64,000 nt of DNA from Sphingobium naphthae (lineage in GTDB: Bacteria > Pseudomonadota > Alphaproteobacteria > Sphingomonadales > Sphingomonadaceae), in the NCBI RefSeq assembly GCF_020782235.1, contig NZ_JAJGNO010000006.1, positions 124,001 to 188,000 on the forward strand, in the 5' to 3' direction. A model generated the notes under the pieces. It worked only from the letters and a program-made list of their open reading frames with translations, had not been told where the DNA came from and ran no database searches. This document shows positions 8,829 to 17,899 of the stretch, piece by piece; position 1 is the stretch's first letter, and every line of letters starts with the position of its first letter. Both the position numbers and the translations under genes were made by a program.

Positions 8829-11483
8829 ATGACTTCGACCAACGACATTCGCCGCTCCTTCCTCGACTATTTCGGGGGCAACGGCCACACCATCGTTCCC
8901 TCGGCGCCGCTGGTGCCGCACAACGACCCGACGCTGATGTTCGTCAACGCCGGCATGGTGCCGTTCAAGAATGTCTTCACCGGGCTCGAAACCCGTCCCT
9001 ATCAGACCGCGACGTCGAGCCAGAAATGCGTGCGCGCCGGCGGCAAGCATAATGACCTCGACAATGTCGGCTATACCGCGCGGCACCACACCTTCTTCGA
9101 AATGCTGGGCAATTTCAGCTTCGGCGACTATTTCAAGGAACAGGCGATCACTCATGCCTGGACCCTGCTGACCAAGGAATGGGGGCTGCCGGCGGACCGG
9201 CTGACCGCGACCGTCTACCATACCGATGACGAGGCGTTCGAGCTGTGGAAGAAGATCGCCGGGCTTCCTGAACACCGCATCATCCGCATCCCGACCAAGG
9301 ATAATTTCTGGGCGATGGGCGACAGCGGTCCGTGCGGGCCCTGCTCGGAAATCTTCTACGATCATGGCGACCATATCTGGGGCGGCCCGCCCGGATCGCC
9401 GGAGGAGGATGGCGACCGCTTCGTCGAAATCTGGAACCTCGTCTTCATGCAATATGAGCAGGAAGCCAACGAGATCGTCGGCGAGCTGCCCAAGCCCAGC
9501 ATCGACACCGGCATGGGGCTGGAGCGCATTGCCGCGGTGATGCAGGGCGTCACCGACAATTATGATACCGACACGTTCAAGGCGCTGATCGCCGAGAGCG
9601 GCGCGCTCAGCAGGACCGCGACCGATGGCACGCACAAGGCGAGCCACCGGGTCATCGCCGATCATCTGCGCTCGGCCGGCTTCCTGATCGCGGACGGCGT
9701 TCTGCCCGCCAATGAAGGCCGCGGCTATGTGCTGCGCCGGATCATGCGCCGCGCCATGCGCCACGCGCATATCATCGGGGCGAAGGAGCCTCTGATGTAT
9801 CGCCTGGTCTCCAGCCTCGTATCGGAAATGGGCGGCGCCTATCCCGAACTGGTCCGCGCCCAGCCGCTGATCGAGGAGACGCTGCTGCGCGAGGAGACTC
9901 GCTTCCGCAAGACGCTGGAAAATGGCCTGCGGCTGCTGGACGAAGCGACCGTCGATCTCGGCGAAGGCGGCACGCTGCCGGGCGAAACCGCGTTCAAGCT
10001 CTACGACACCTACGGCTTCCCCTATGACCTTACCGAAGACGCGCTGCGCTCGCGCGGCCTGACCGTCGACCGCGCCGGCTTCGACGCCGCCATGGCCGAA
10101 CAGAAGGCGGCGGCGCGCGCCGCGTGGAAGGGGTCGGGCGAGAAGGCGTCGGACGAAATCTGGTTCGACATCGCCGAAAAGGCCGGCAATACCGAATTCA
10201 TCGGCTACAGCTCGACGCAGGGCGAGGGCGAGGTTCTGGCCATCGTCAAGGACGGTGCGAACTTCGACAGCGCGACGGCTGGCGAGACGGTGACGATCGT
10301 CACCAACCAGACGCCTTTCTACGGAGAAAGCGGCGGCCAGATGGGCGACGCGGGTCGGATCACGACGCAGGGCGGCTTCGTCGCCCTGGTCAATGACACG
10401 GCCAAGCCGCTCGGCCGTGTTCATGCCCATCATGCGACGGTCGAGGCGGGCAGCATCAAGGTCGGCGATACGGTGCATATGATCGTCGATGTCGACCGCC
10501 GCGATCGCATCCGCGCCAACCACAGCGCCACCCATTTGCTGCACGCCGCGCTGCGTAAGGAACTGGGCGCCCATGTGACGCAGAAGGGCAGCCTGGTCGC
10601 GCCCGATCGGCTGCGGTTCGACTTTTCCCATCCCGAAGCGCTCACCCATGCGCAGCTCGCCGCGATCGAAGCGGATGTGAATGCGCAGGTTCGCCATAAT
10701 GAGGAGGTGACGACCCGCCTCATGACTCCGGACGATGCGGTCGCCGCGGGCGCCATGGCGCTGTTCGGCGAGAAATATGGCGATGAGGTCCGCGTCCTGT
10801 CGATGGGGAAGGGCGACGACGCTCATTATTCCGTCGAACTGTGCGGCGGCACGCATGTCCGCGCCACCGGCGACATCGCCCTGTTCAAGATCGTATCGGA
10901 AAGCGCCGTCTCCTCGGGCGTGCGCCGGATCGAGGCGCTGACCGGCGAGGCTGCCCGCGTGTGGCTGGTGGAGCGCGACGACAAGCTGCGTCAGACCGCC
11001 GCGGCGCTCAAGACCACGCCCGAAGACGTGCCCGCGCGCATCGCCGCGCTGGTCGAGCAGAGCCGCAAGCTGGAGCGGGAGCTGGCCGAAGCGAAGAAGG
11101 CGCTGGCGCTCGGCGGCGGCGGCGCGGCCCAGGCCGCCGGGCCGGAAAAGGTCGGCAGCATCGATTTCCTGGGGCAAGTCATCGACGGCCTCGATCCCAA
11201 GGAATTGCGCGGCATCGTCGATCAGAACAAGGCGGCGCTGGGCAGCGGCGTGTCGGCCGTGCTGGCTGTGGTCGACGGCCGCGCCAGCATCGCCGTTGGC
11301 GTGACCGACGATCTCAAGAGCAGCATCAGCGCCGTCGATCTGGTTCGCGCGGGTGTGGAAGCGCTTGGCGGCAAGGGCGGCGGCGGCCGGCCCGACATGG
11401 CGCAGGGCGGCGGGCCCGATGGCGACAAGGCGCAGGCCGCGCTCGACGCCGTCAAGGCTGCGCTGGCAAGCGTCCCGGCGTAA
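8829..11483 (+). CDS. alaS: Alanyl-tRNA synthetase
   Basis: Charges tRNA-Ala and edits Ser/Gly mischarging. The 884-residue length is standard. The class II aminoacylation core and tRNA-recognition domain fill about residues 1-450. The editing domain carries the zinc motifs HSATH (565-569) and CGGTH (672-676), and the Gly-rich C-Ala domain ends the protein (about 740-884). The start [15 protein letters not shown] is the expected N-terminus. No Shine-Dalgarno is visible before ATG 8829 (a run of C precedes it), so the mRNA may be leaderless or initiate weakly. It stands alone, with a small GC hairpin at 8788-8803 upstream. Confidence 0.98.
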   Translation: MTSTNDIRRSFLDYFGGNGHTIVPSAPLVPHNDPTLMFVNAGMVPFKNVFTGLETRPYQTATSSQKCVRAGGKHNDLDNVGYTARHHTFFEMLGNFSFGDYFKEQAITHAWTLLTKEWGLPADRLTATVYHTDDEAFELWKKIAGLPEHRIIRIPTKDNFWAMGDSGPCGPCSEIFYDHGDHIWGGPPGSPEEDGDRFVEIWNLVFMQYEQEANEIVGELPKPSIDTGMGLERIAAVMQGVTDNYDTDTFKALIAESGALSRTATDGTHKASHRVIADHLRSAGFLIADGVLPANEGRGYVLRRIMRRAMRHAHIIGAKEPLMYRLVSSLVSEMGGAYPELVRAQPLIEETLLREETRFRKTLENGLRLLDEATVDLGEGGTLPGETAFKLYDTYGFPYDLTEDALRSRGLTVDRAGFDAAMAEQKAAARAAWKGSGEKASDEIWFDIAEKAGNTEFIGYSSTQGEGEVLAIVKDGANFDSATAGETVTIVTNQTPFYGESGGQMGDAGRITTQGGFVALVNDTAKPLGRVHAHHATVEAGSIKVGDTVHMIVDVDRRDRIRANHSATHLLHAALRKELGAHVTQKGSLVAPDRLRFDFSHPEALTHAQLAAIEADVNAQVRHNEEVTTRLMTPDDAVAAGAMALFGEKYGDEVRVLSMGKGDDAHYSVELCGGTHVRATGDIALFKIVSESAVSSGVRRIEALTGEAARVWLVERDDKLRQTAAALKTTPEDVPARIAALVEQSRKLERELAEAKKALALGGGGAAQAAGPEKVGSIDFLGQVIDGLDPKELRGIVDQNKAALGSGVSAVLAVVDGRASIAVGVTDDLKSSISAVDLVRAGVEALGGKGGGGRPDMAQGGGPDGDKAQAALDAVKAALASVPA

Positions 11484-11543
11484 AAGACGGCCTATGGTGG
11501 TGGAAGCCGCCAGGGTGCTGGTGAGGCGGCTATCGGCGAGGGT

Positions 11544-12266
11544 TCAATAGGCCTCGCCGCCGCACAGCACCCGGCCGGTGCCGCGATGGTCCACGACGCA
11601 GGCGGCCTTGCCCGCGACGATCACGTCGCCTGATCCGCTGGCGACGACCCGCGCGTTGACCTCCGCCGTCAGCGCGACATTGCCGGGGCCGTCATTGCCG
11701 ATCTCCGCCTGCCGCGCCCGCAAGGCTTCGGCGGCGACCGCGCCCGGGCCTGTCACATGAATATTGGCGACGCCGGTCCGCCCGGCCAAAGTCGCGCGGC
11801 CGCCGCCCGCCAGCATCAGGTCGATGCGGTCGAGCTGAACGTCGCCGACCGCTATGTCGCCATTGCCCCCCAGGACGATCTGGCCGCGCAGGCCCTTCAG
11901 CCGGTCGATGCTGATCGATCCGCCGCCCGTCAGCATCACGCGGTCGAGCATCCCCGTCGACACGCGCACGATCGCGGTGCCGCCGCCCTTTTCGCCCGAG
12001 CGCAGCCGATCGGCGGTGATGCTGAGCGTGCGCCCGGATACATCGACATGCAGCCGGTCGAGCATGGCCTGGTCCCCCTCGGCGCGCGCCGAGGGACCCA
12101 GCCCGGTGACCAGCGTGACGGTGACGGGCGCATCGACGCGGATGCTGTCGAAGCTGGTGATGGTGTAGCCGCGCGTCGCCGCGGCGGCGGGCGCCGCCAT
12201 CGCCAGACCGGCGAGGATCAGGGCGCGCAGTGCGCCTCGCCGGGGCCTACGCCTGTGGTCGTGCAT
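11544..12266 (-). CDS. Exported GIN-domain (DUF2807) protein, second of a tandem pair
   Basis: 240 residues: an Arg-rich n-region, hydrophobic core and AAPAAAA cleavage region form a signal peptide (about 1-29). A head-GIN/DUF2807 beta-solenoid-like domain follows, with repeated short turns built on Gly-Gly/Gly-Pro and Asp. Function of the family is unknown; members are envelope-located. Its start lies 49 bases inside the end of the upstream GIN gene (stop at 12218), so the two are co-translated. It resembles the upstream protein in architecture and is probably an old duplicate. No lipobox cysteine is present, unlike its partner. Confidence 0.85.
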   Translation of the reverse strand: MHDHRRRPRRGALRALILAGLAMAAPAAAATRGYTITSFDSIRVDAPVTVTLVTGLGPSARAEGDQAMLDRLHVDVSGRTLSITADRLRSGEKGGGTAIVRVSTGMLDRVMLTGGGSISIDRLKGLRGQIVLGGNGDIAVGDVQLDRIDLMLAGGGRATLAGRTGVANIHVTGPGAVAAEALRARQAEIGNDGPGNVALTAEVNARVVASGSGDVIVAGKAACVVDHRGTGRVLCGGEAY

Positions 12267-12961
12267 TGCGCCTTGCCTTTCACCGTTACGTCGCCGGGGC
12301 CCATGATGCTGATAGCGACCCGGCCGTCGGATGCGAAGTCGATGTCGCCCGCGCCCAGGATCGACACGTCGGCGCTGCCGACCTTCAGCGCCTCCCCGTC
12401 AATATCCCCGGCGCCGGTGAGGGACAGCTTCGCCGTGTCGGCCGTGCCCGCGATCCTGACCGATCCCGCGCCGGTGATGTCGGTGGTCAGCGACTTGAGC
12501 TTCACCGTGCCGACGCGGAAATCGCCCGCGCCGGTCAGCGACAGGTCGAGGCTGTCGCCTTCCGCCTTGTCCAGATCGAAGTCGCCGGCGCCGGTCAGGT
12601 CCGCGCCGCGGATCGCGGGCATCGTCACATGCACGGTCGCGCTGTGATCATTCCTGTCATCGTCCCAGTTCCACTTCGACTTGCGGCCGATCACCAGCTT
12701 GCCGTCCTTGACCTGGATGTCGAGATCCGCGACCGCGTCGGCATTGCCTTGCGCCTTGACGGAGAAGTCCGGCGCAATGGTCACGGCGACATGGTCCGGG
12801 CCCGTCGCCTCGATCGCGGAGAAGTCGCGAAGCGTCGACCAGTCCTGCGCCGTGCGGGCGACTTCGTCCGCAGCGGGGGATTCATCGGTGCGCGAGCAGG
12901 CGCTGGTGGACAGCAGCAGGCTCGACATGGCCAGAGCAAGGAAGGGGAGGGACCGGGACAT
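12218..12961 (-). CDS. Putative lipoprotein with GIN domain (DUF2807), first of a tandem pair
   Basis: A 247-residue protein starting MSRSLPFLALAMSS, with a signal sequence ending LLLSTSAC, a plausible although not canonical lipobox. The body has at least six turns of a repeated pattern (LTGAGD, LTGAGD, ITGAGS, LTGAGD, ILGAGD, IMGPGD) roughly every 15-25 residues, as expected of the DUF2807 beta-solenoid. ATG 12961 is chosen over an upstream start because AGGAGA (12967-12972) lies five bases before it. A 24-bp palindrome sits immediately upstream of this site and is probably its operator. Biochemical role unknown. Confidence 0.85.
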   Translation of the reverse strand: MSRSLPFLALAMSSLLLSTSACSRTDESPAADEVARTAQDWSTLRDFSAIEATGPDHVAVTIAPDFSVKAQGNADAVADLDIQVKDGKLVIGRKSKWNWDDDRNDHSATVHVTMPAIRGADLTGAGDFDLDKAEGDSLDLSLTGAGDFRVGTVKLKSLTTDITGAGSVRIAGTADTAKLSLTGAGDIDGEALKVGSADVSILGAGDIDFASDGRVAISIMGPGDVTVKGKAQCTTTGVGPGEAHCAP

Positions 12962-12974
12962 CGCAATCTCCTGA

Positions 12975-12998
12975 TGTGTATTGCCGACATAATACACA
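12975..12998. promoter_or_regulatory. Palindromic operator candidate TGTGTATT-N8-AATACACA
   Basis: Perfect 8-bp arms (12975-12982 and 12991-12998) with an 8-base spacer lie directly upstream of the ribosome site of the first GIN gene. The same TGTATT-N8-AATACA core recurs at 15819-15840, so this looks like a dimeric repressor site. The regulator is not encoded in the window. Confidence 0.6.
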
Positions 12999-13075
12999 AG
13001 ATGGTGGCGGTTCCAAGCCTCTTGTTCGTCGCACCATATCGATCATGATAGATGATTGAAAAAGCGGAGTCTCCC

Positions 13076-14677
13076 ATGAAGCGCCTGTCTGTCACGCTGC
13101 CCTTCGTCGCGCTTCTGCTGGCGCCCGCCGGCGCGGCCGCCCAGGCGGACCCGCAGATGGACGCGGACGGCGCCCGCTGGTGGCGGCATGTGCAGGCGAT
13201 CGCCAATGACGGCATGGAGGGGCGGGGCACCGGCACGCCGGGCTATGACCGCGCGGCGGAATATGTGATCGGGCAGTTCCGGGCGCTCGGGCTCAAGCCC
13301 ATGGGTGTCGATGGCTACAAGCAGCCGGTCGCCTTCGTCGAGCAGGTGGTGCAATCGGACCGGAGCAGCGCCATGCTGGTCGGGTCGCAGGGGCAGACGC
13401 CCTTGTCGGTGCCGGGGGACCTGATCTTTTCTGGCAGCGGCGGCCCCGTTCCCGCAGCGATCGACGCGCCGCTGGTCTTCGCCGGCTACGGCCTGCACCT
13501 GCCGGAGGCGGGACATGATGATTTTGCGGGACTGGACCTCAAGGGGAAGATCGTGGTGGTGCTGTCGGGCGGCCCCGCGAACATCTCGGGCGCGCTCAAA
13601 TCCCACGCCCGGTCGGAGCGCGCCAAATATCTGGCGTCGCAAGGGGCCGTCGGCCTCATCAGCCTGGTCACGCCGGCGCAGGTCGAAATCCCCTGGAAGC
13701 GGCGCGTCGACCTCGCTGGCGCGCCGTCGCTCTATTATGCCGACGCGGCGCTGCGCGAAAGCGATCGTCCCTTCCTCAACGCGCAACTCGACCCGGCCCG
13801 TTCGCCGCTGTTGTTCGACGGATCGGGCCATGATTTTGCGGCGGTAGCGGCAGCGGCCGATGCGTCCGCGCCGGTAGCGAGCTTTCCTCTGGCCCAGCGC
13901 CTCAAGGCCCGGGTCGAAGCGACGCGGCGGGAACTGTCCTCGCCCAATCTGATCGCCGTGATGCCGGGCAGCGACCCCACCCTTCGCAATGAATATGTCG
14001 TTCTGTCCGCACATCTGGACGGCTATGGCATCGGCACGGCGGTCAAGGGCGATGCCATCTACAACGGCGCCTTTGACAATGCCTCGGGCGTGGCGAGCCT
14101 GCTGGAAATCGGCCGCGCGCTGCAGGCCGCCAAGGTGAAGCCCAAGCGCTCCATCCTCTTCGCCATCGTCACGGCGGAGGAGAAGGGGCTGCTCGGCTCC
14201 CGCTATTTCGCGCGGCGTCCGACCGTGCCCGCAGCCGCCATCGTGGCCGACCTCAATTTCGACATGGCGCTGCCGATCTTTCCGCTGACCAGCGTGACGC
14301 CCATCGGCTATGACCAGAGTTCGCTGGGGCAGGATGCGGCGGCGGTCAGCGCAGCGATGAACCTGCCGATCACGCCTGATCCTTTTCCCGATCGCAACGT
14401 CTTCATCCGGTCGGACCAATATGCCTTCATCCGAGAAGGCATTCCGGCCCTCTTCTTCAAATATGGCTTCAAGGCGGATAGCCCGGAGGCGGTCACCGAA
14501 AAGGCGTGGCGCGCCAATCTATACCACTCGCCATTTGACGATCTGGATCAGCCGGTGATGCCGGCGGAGACGGCCAGGCTGAACGCCTATGTGACGGCCG
14601 TCACCTTGCGAGTGGCCAATGCGCCGACGCGGCCGCAATGGAATGTGGACAGTTTCTTCAAACGTTTCGCCAAATGA
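13076..14677 (+). CDS. Exported M28-family zinc aminopeptidase with PA domain
   Basis: A 533-residue protein with a Sec signal peptide (MKRLSVTLPFVALLLAPAGAAAQA). A protease-associated insert around residues 120-230 (VFAGYGLHLPE) is followed by the M28 catalytic domain with co-catalytic zinc ligands in SAHLDG, GAFDNASG, TAEEKG, NFDM and a late YHSPFDD histidine. M28 enzymes remove N-terminal amino acids from peptides, here in the periplasm or outside. ATG 13076 is preferred over 13052 because GGAG lies six bases before it and it gives a clean signal peptide. A strong terminator follows at 14680. Confidence 0.93.
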   Translation: MKRLSVTLPFVALLLAPAGAAAQADPQMDADGARWWRHVQAIANDGMEGRGTGTPGYDRAAEYVIGQFRALGLKPMGVDGYKQPVAFVEQVVQSDRSSAMLVGSQGQTPLSVPGDLIFSGSGGPVPAAIDAPLVFAGYGLHLPEAGHDDFAGLDLKGKIVVVLSGGPANISGALKSHARSERAKYLASQGAVGLISLVTPAQVEIPWKRRVDLAGAPSLYYADAALRESDRPFLNAQLDPARSPLLFDGSGHDFAAVAAAADASAPVASFPLAQRLKARVEATRRELSSPNLIAVMPGSDPTLRNEYVVLSAHLDGYGIGTAVKGDAIYNGAFDNASGVASLLEIGRALQAAKVKPKRSILFAIVTAEEKGLLGSRYFARRPTVPAAAIVADLNFDMALPIFPLTSVTPIGYDQSSLGQDAAAVSAAMNLPITPDPFPDRNVFIRSDQYAFIREGIPALFFKYGFKADSPEAVTEKAWRANLYHSPFDDLDQPVMPAETARLNAYVTAVTLRVANAPTRPQWNVDSFFKRFAK

Positions 14678-14679
14678 AC

Positions 14680-14712
14680 GGGGGCGGAAGGCGATGCGCC
14701 TCCGCCCCCTTT
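14680..14712. terminator. Bidirectional terminator between the M28 gene and the DUF2157-like gene
   Basis: Perfect 9-bp GC arms GGGGGCGGA (14680-14688) and TCCGCCCCC (14701-14709), an inner GGCG/CGCC pair, and TTT follow the stop of the plus-strand gene and face the convergent minus-strand gene. Confidence 0.75.
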
Positions 14713-14715
14713 AGA

Positions 14716-15774
14716 TCAGGCGGCTGCCCGGTCGAGATAGGGCAGATGCTGCGTCAGCGACGGCGGCAGGCCGTTGACGATCAGCGTCCGCGCCTGGTGC
14801 CAGAGCGCGGACAGCAGCAGCAGCGCCGATCCAATGACCAGGCTGGTGAGCGCCCAGGACAGTTCGACCGCGCCCGCCTGGCGGAAGAGCGCGTAGAGGG
14901 CGAAGAGCACATAGGCCAGGCTGGACACCAGCAGCGCGCGGCGGTCGATGGCGAGCGCCACCAGCCCGAAGGCGATGTAGAGGGCCACGACCAGCAGGGC
15001 GCGCCCGCCGCCAATCTCGTCGCCGTTCAGCACGCCCAGCAGGTGGAAGAGCGAATGCGCGATCATCGGCGCTGCGGCGAGGTGCAGCCAGAAGGCGACA
15101 TCGGAGCGGCGCGTCAGCCGCGCCCGATCGGTCATGTCCCAGCGCATCGCCAGCAGGAAGATCGCAACGCCCGACGCCAGGAGCAGCACGAAGGGCAGCG
15201 TGTCATTGTCGGGAAAGGCGGCGAGCACCAGCCCGGCCAGGACACCGGCCGCGGCGGCTGCGCCGGCCGCGACGGTGATCGGCACCATGAAGCGCCGCCA
15301 GTGCAGCGCCGCGCCGATCGCGCCGACGGCCGCTGCGCCCGACAGGATCAGCGATGCGGCCCGATCGCCGGCGTCGGGCCAGATCTGCGCGCCCAGCGCG
15401 CCCGCCGCAAAGGCGATGCCGCCCACGAAGCCGCAGAGCAGCAGGATGGACGGGAGCGCCATGCGACGCTGGCGCGTGAAATATTCGGCCAGGCCCCAAC
15501 TGGCGGCGGCGACCAGCAGGCCGGACATGAAGGCGGGATGGTGTTCGGGTGCGCCGAATCGCAGGCTGTTGCCCAGCCAGCCGAGCGCGATCAGCAGGAT
15601 GACGCTGGCGATGGCGACGAAAATATCGTTGAAGCCGGTCAGCAGCCGGAAATGTTCTTCGTCCACCGCGCTGGTCGCGCGCGACCGCGCGACATGGTCG
15701 CGCAGCGCCTGCGCTGCTTGCGGCGAGAGGACTCCGGCCGTTACGGCATCCTGCAAATCGCTTTCGCTATACAT
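14716..15774 (-). CDS. DUF2157-like multi-pass inner-membrane protein
   Basis: A 352-residue protein. The soluble N-terminus (about 1-45: MYSESDLQDAVTAGVLSPQ) resembles the start of DUF2157 proteins, where a short helical segment precedes many membrane spans. About nine to ten hydrophobic segments follow from residue 48 (FNDIFVAIASVILLIALGWL) to near 340. No catalytic motif is visible; function unknown. It is divergent from nitronate monooxygenase, and the shared region holds a TGTATT-N8-AATACA palindrome also found upstream of the GIN pair. Confidence 0.75.
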   Translation of the reverse strand: MYSESDLQDAVTAGVLSPQAAQALRDHVARSRATSAVDEEHFRLLTGFNDIFVAIASVILLIALGWLGNSLRFGAPEHHPAFMSGLLVAAASWGLAEYFTRQRRMALPSILLLCGFVGGIAFAAGALGAQIWPDAGDRAASLILSGAAAVGAIGAALHWRRFMVPITVAAGAAAAAGVLAGLVLAAFPDNDTLPFVLLLASGVAIFLLAMRWDMTDRARLTRRSDVAFWLHLAAAPMIAHSLFHLLGVLNGDEIGGGRALLVVALYIAFGLVALAIDRRALLVSSLAYVLFALYALFRQAGAVELSWALTSLVIGSALLLLSALWHQARTLIVNGLPPSLTQHLPYLDRAAA

Positions 15775-15818
15775 GGCTCATGCTCCCATCAGGGTCTGGT
15801 GCGGCCATGCTATCACCG

Positions 15819-15840
15819 CTGTATTATGACATCAATACAG
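15819..15840. promoter_or_regulatory. Palindromic operator candidate CTGTATT-N8-AATACAG
   Basis: Perfect 7-bp arms (15819-15825, 15834-15840) with an 8-base spacer lie between the divergent DUF2157-like gene (start 15774) and nitronate monooxygenase gene (start 15911). The TGTATT-N8-AATACA core is identical to that upstream of the GIN pair. Confidence 0.6.
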
Positions 15841-15910
15841 TTGTTTTTCGGCTTTTTCTGCGGCTTTGACGATGTTAGCGCGGGACGAATCATAAGAGAG
15901 GACGCTGTTC

Positions 15911-16843
15911 ATGACCCTGCCGCCGCTGCTTCGCGATCGCCTGTCGCTGCCGCTGATCGGCTCGCCGATGTTCATCATCTCGCAGCCCGATCTGGTCATC
16001 GCCCAGTGCCGCAGCGGCATCGTCGGCGCCTTTCCCTCGCTCAATGCGCGCCCGTCGGGCATGTTCGAACGCTGGCTGCAGCAACTGGGGGAGGCGTTGA
16101 CCGAGCAGGACGCCCCCTTCGCGGTCAACCTGATCGTCCATCGCACCAACACGCGGCTGGAGGAGGATTTGGAGCTTTGCGTGCGCTATCGCGTGCCGAT
16201 CGTGATCACCTCGCTCGGCGCGCGTGAGGATGTGAACCAGGCGATCCACAGCTATGGCGGCATCGTCCTGCATGACGTCATCAACAATATGTTCGCCAGG
16301 AAGGCGGTGGAGAAGGGCGCGGACGGCCTGATCGCTGTGGCGGCCGGAGCGGGCGGCCATGCCGGCACGCTCTCGCCCTTCGCGCTCGTCCAGGAAATCC
16401 GCCAGTGGTTCGACGGCCCGCTCGCCCTGTCGGGCGCCATCGCCACGGGCCGGGCGATCGCCGCCGCACGCATGATGGGCGCTGATCTGGGCTATATGGG
16501 CACGCCCTTCATCGCCACGCAGGAGGCGAATGCCGAAGCCGCCTACAAGCAGATGATCGTCGATGGCAGCGCGGCCGACATCGTCTATTCCGATGTCTTC
16601 ACCGGCGTGCTTGGCAATTATCTGCGGCCCAGCATCGTCGCGGCGGGGCTGGACCCCGACGCGCTGCCCAAGGCCAAGGACATGGACTTCGCGAGCCTGA
16701 CAGGCGGCGAAAAGAAGGCCTGGCGCGACGTCTGGGGCGCGGGCCAGGGGATCGGCGCGATCGCAAAGGTCCAGCCTGCCGCCGATTTCATCGCGGGACT
16801 GAAGGCGCAGTATCGCGCCGCGGTGGAGGGTTTTACGGCCTGA
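15911..16843 (+). CDS. Nitronate monooxygenase (2-nitropropane dioxygenase family)
   Basis: An FMN-dependent TIM-barrel flavoprotein of 310 residues that oxidises alkyl nitronates such as propionate-3-nitronate to carbonyl compounds and nitrite. The N-terminal IGSPMFIISQPDLVIAQC, the IVTSLG-type strand (IVITSLGARED) and the phosphate-binding GAGGHAGT loop are characteristic. GAGAGGA lies eight bases before ATG 15911. The last 11 bases overlap the end of the convergent hydrolase gene. Family members vary in substrate; detoxification of nitronates is the usual inference. Confidence 0.9.
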   Translation: MTLPPLLRDRLSLPLIGSPMFIISQPDLVIAQCRSGIVGAFPSLNARPSGMFERWLQQLGEALTEQDAPFAVNLIVHRTNTRLEEDLELCVRYRVPIVITSLGAREDVNQAIHSYGGIVLHDVINNMFARKAVEKGADGLIAVAAGAGGHAGTLSPFALVQEIRQWFDGPLALSGAIATGRAIAAARMMGADLGYMGTPFIATQEANAEAAYKQMIVDGSAADIVYSDVFTGVLGNYLRPSIVAAGLDPDALPKAKDMDFASLTGGEKKAWRDVWGAGQGIGAIAKVQPAADFIAGLKAQYRAAVEGFTA

Positions 16844-17747
16844 CGCCGGCCACTGCGCTCGGCGCTGCCGCGGGCTGCAGGAAGGCGCGCAGTTCCGCCA
16901 CGAAGCGATCGAACTGGTCGTGGTGCAGCCAATGGCCGGCATCGTCGAACTCGACCAGATGGGCGTCGCGGAAATGCGCCATGCGCCCGTCCTTGGCGGG
17001 GTTTGAAGCCCAGCTATTCCGGCCCAGGCACAGCAGGGTCGGGCAGGCGATGCGCTTCCAGAATTCGGGCAGCTCCGCATCCGACGCCGCTTCGGGCGCG
17101 ATCCCTTTCATGTAAGGATCGAATTTCCAGCTGTAGCTGCCATCCTCGTTGCGGTTCACGCCATGCTGGGTCAGGTGCATCGCCTGTTCGAGCGACAGCG
17201 CTTCATTGCGCTCGCGCATCCGGCCGACGGCTGCCTCGATCGTCGGATAGGAGCGGGGCGTGCGCCGGGCGCGGGTGCGGCGACCGTCGATCCAGTCGCG
17301 CCAGATGTCGGGCGCCGCCCGGTCCGCCTGTTGCCGCAGGCTGTCGGGTGACCGCCCCAGCCCTTCGATCGCCACGATCTTCTGCACCTTGTCGGGATAC
17401 AGGCCGGCGAAGCGCAGGCTGATCGACCCGCCGAGCGAATGACCGACGATCGTCACCGGCGCGCGATCGAGCAGGTCGACCAGCAGCGCCAGGTCATAGA
17501 CGAAATGGGCGATCGGATAAGCGCCGGTCGGGGACCAGGCGCTGTCGCCATGGCCGCGCAGGTCCGGCGTGATGACATGATAGTCCTGCGCCAGCGCGCG
17601 CGCCGTCCAGTCCCAGCTGCGGGCATGATCGAAGCCGCCATGGACCAGGATCAGCAGCGGCGCGGAGGGATTGCCCCAGTCGAGATAGTGAAGGCGCGTC
17701 CGCAGCGAGGTGAAGAAATGCGAGGTAGGGGTTGGAACGGGCGGCAT
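16833..17747 (-). CDS. Alpha/beta-hydrolase fold esterase/hydrolase
   Basis: A 304-residue cytoplasmic hydrolase. The HGGFDHARSWDW oxyanion segment, nucleophile elbow VGHSLGG and a late histidine in DDAGHWLHHDQ form the usual triad. A helical lid (about residues 150-215) separates core strands. ATG 17747 is chosen because AGGA precedes it by eight bases and it gives the normal N-terminus MPPVPTPTSHFFTS; the longer reading from 17828 is unsupported. Substrate unknown. It converges on and overlaps nitronate monooxygenase by 11 bases. Confidence 0.88.
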   Translation of the reverse strand: MPPVPTPTSHFFTSLRTRLHYLDWGNPSAPLLILVHGGFDHARSWDWTARALAQDYHVITPDLRGHGDSAWSPTGAYPIAHFVYDLALLVDLLDRAPVTIVGHSLGGSISLRFAGLYPDKVQKIVAIEGLGRSPDSLRQQADRAAPDIWRDWIDGRRTRARRTPRSYPTIEAAVGRMRERNEALSLEQAMHLTQHGVNRNEDGSYSWKFDPYMKGIAPEAASDAELPEFWKRIACPTLLCLGRNSWASNPAKDGRMAHFRDAHLVEFDDAGHWLHHDQFDRFVAELRAFLQPAAAPSAVAGVRP

Positions 17748-17764
17748 GTCCAGGGTCCTGCGAT

Positions 17765-17803
17765 AACGGGCTGCGCTGTCGCCAATCCATTGGCCAGCCC
17801 GTT
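17765..17803. terminator. Hairpin downstream of the hybrid kinase gene, possible terminator or 5' leader element
   Basis: Nine-bp arms AACGGGCTG (17765-17773) and CAGCCCGTT (17795-17803) enclose a second GCCAAT/ATTGGC stem. It lies between the kinase stop (17900) and the hydrolase start (17747) on the minus strand. There is no T-run on the minus strand. Confidence 0.35.
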
Positions 17804-17899
17804 CCTTCTTGCAAGCGCGAATGGACAAACGTGCGTCTTTTCCGCGATTTCGCTTTTCTTTGCCGCCGATTTATTGCCCTGCGACGAGAACATGCGCCG

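Noticed and set aside
8709..11177. 822-residue minus-strand frame opposite alaS
   Set aside because: Antisense shadow; alaS is full length with intact motifs.
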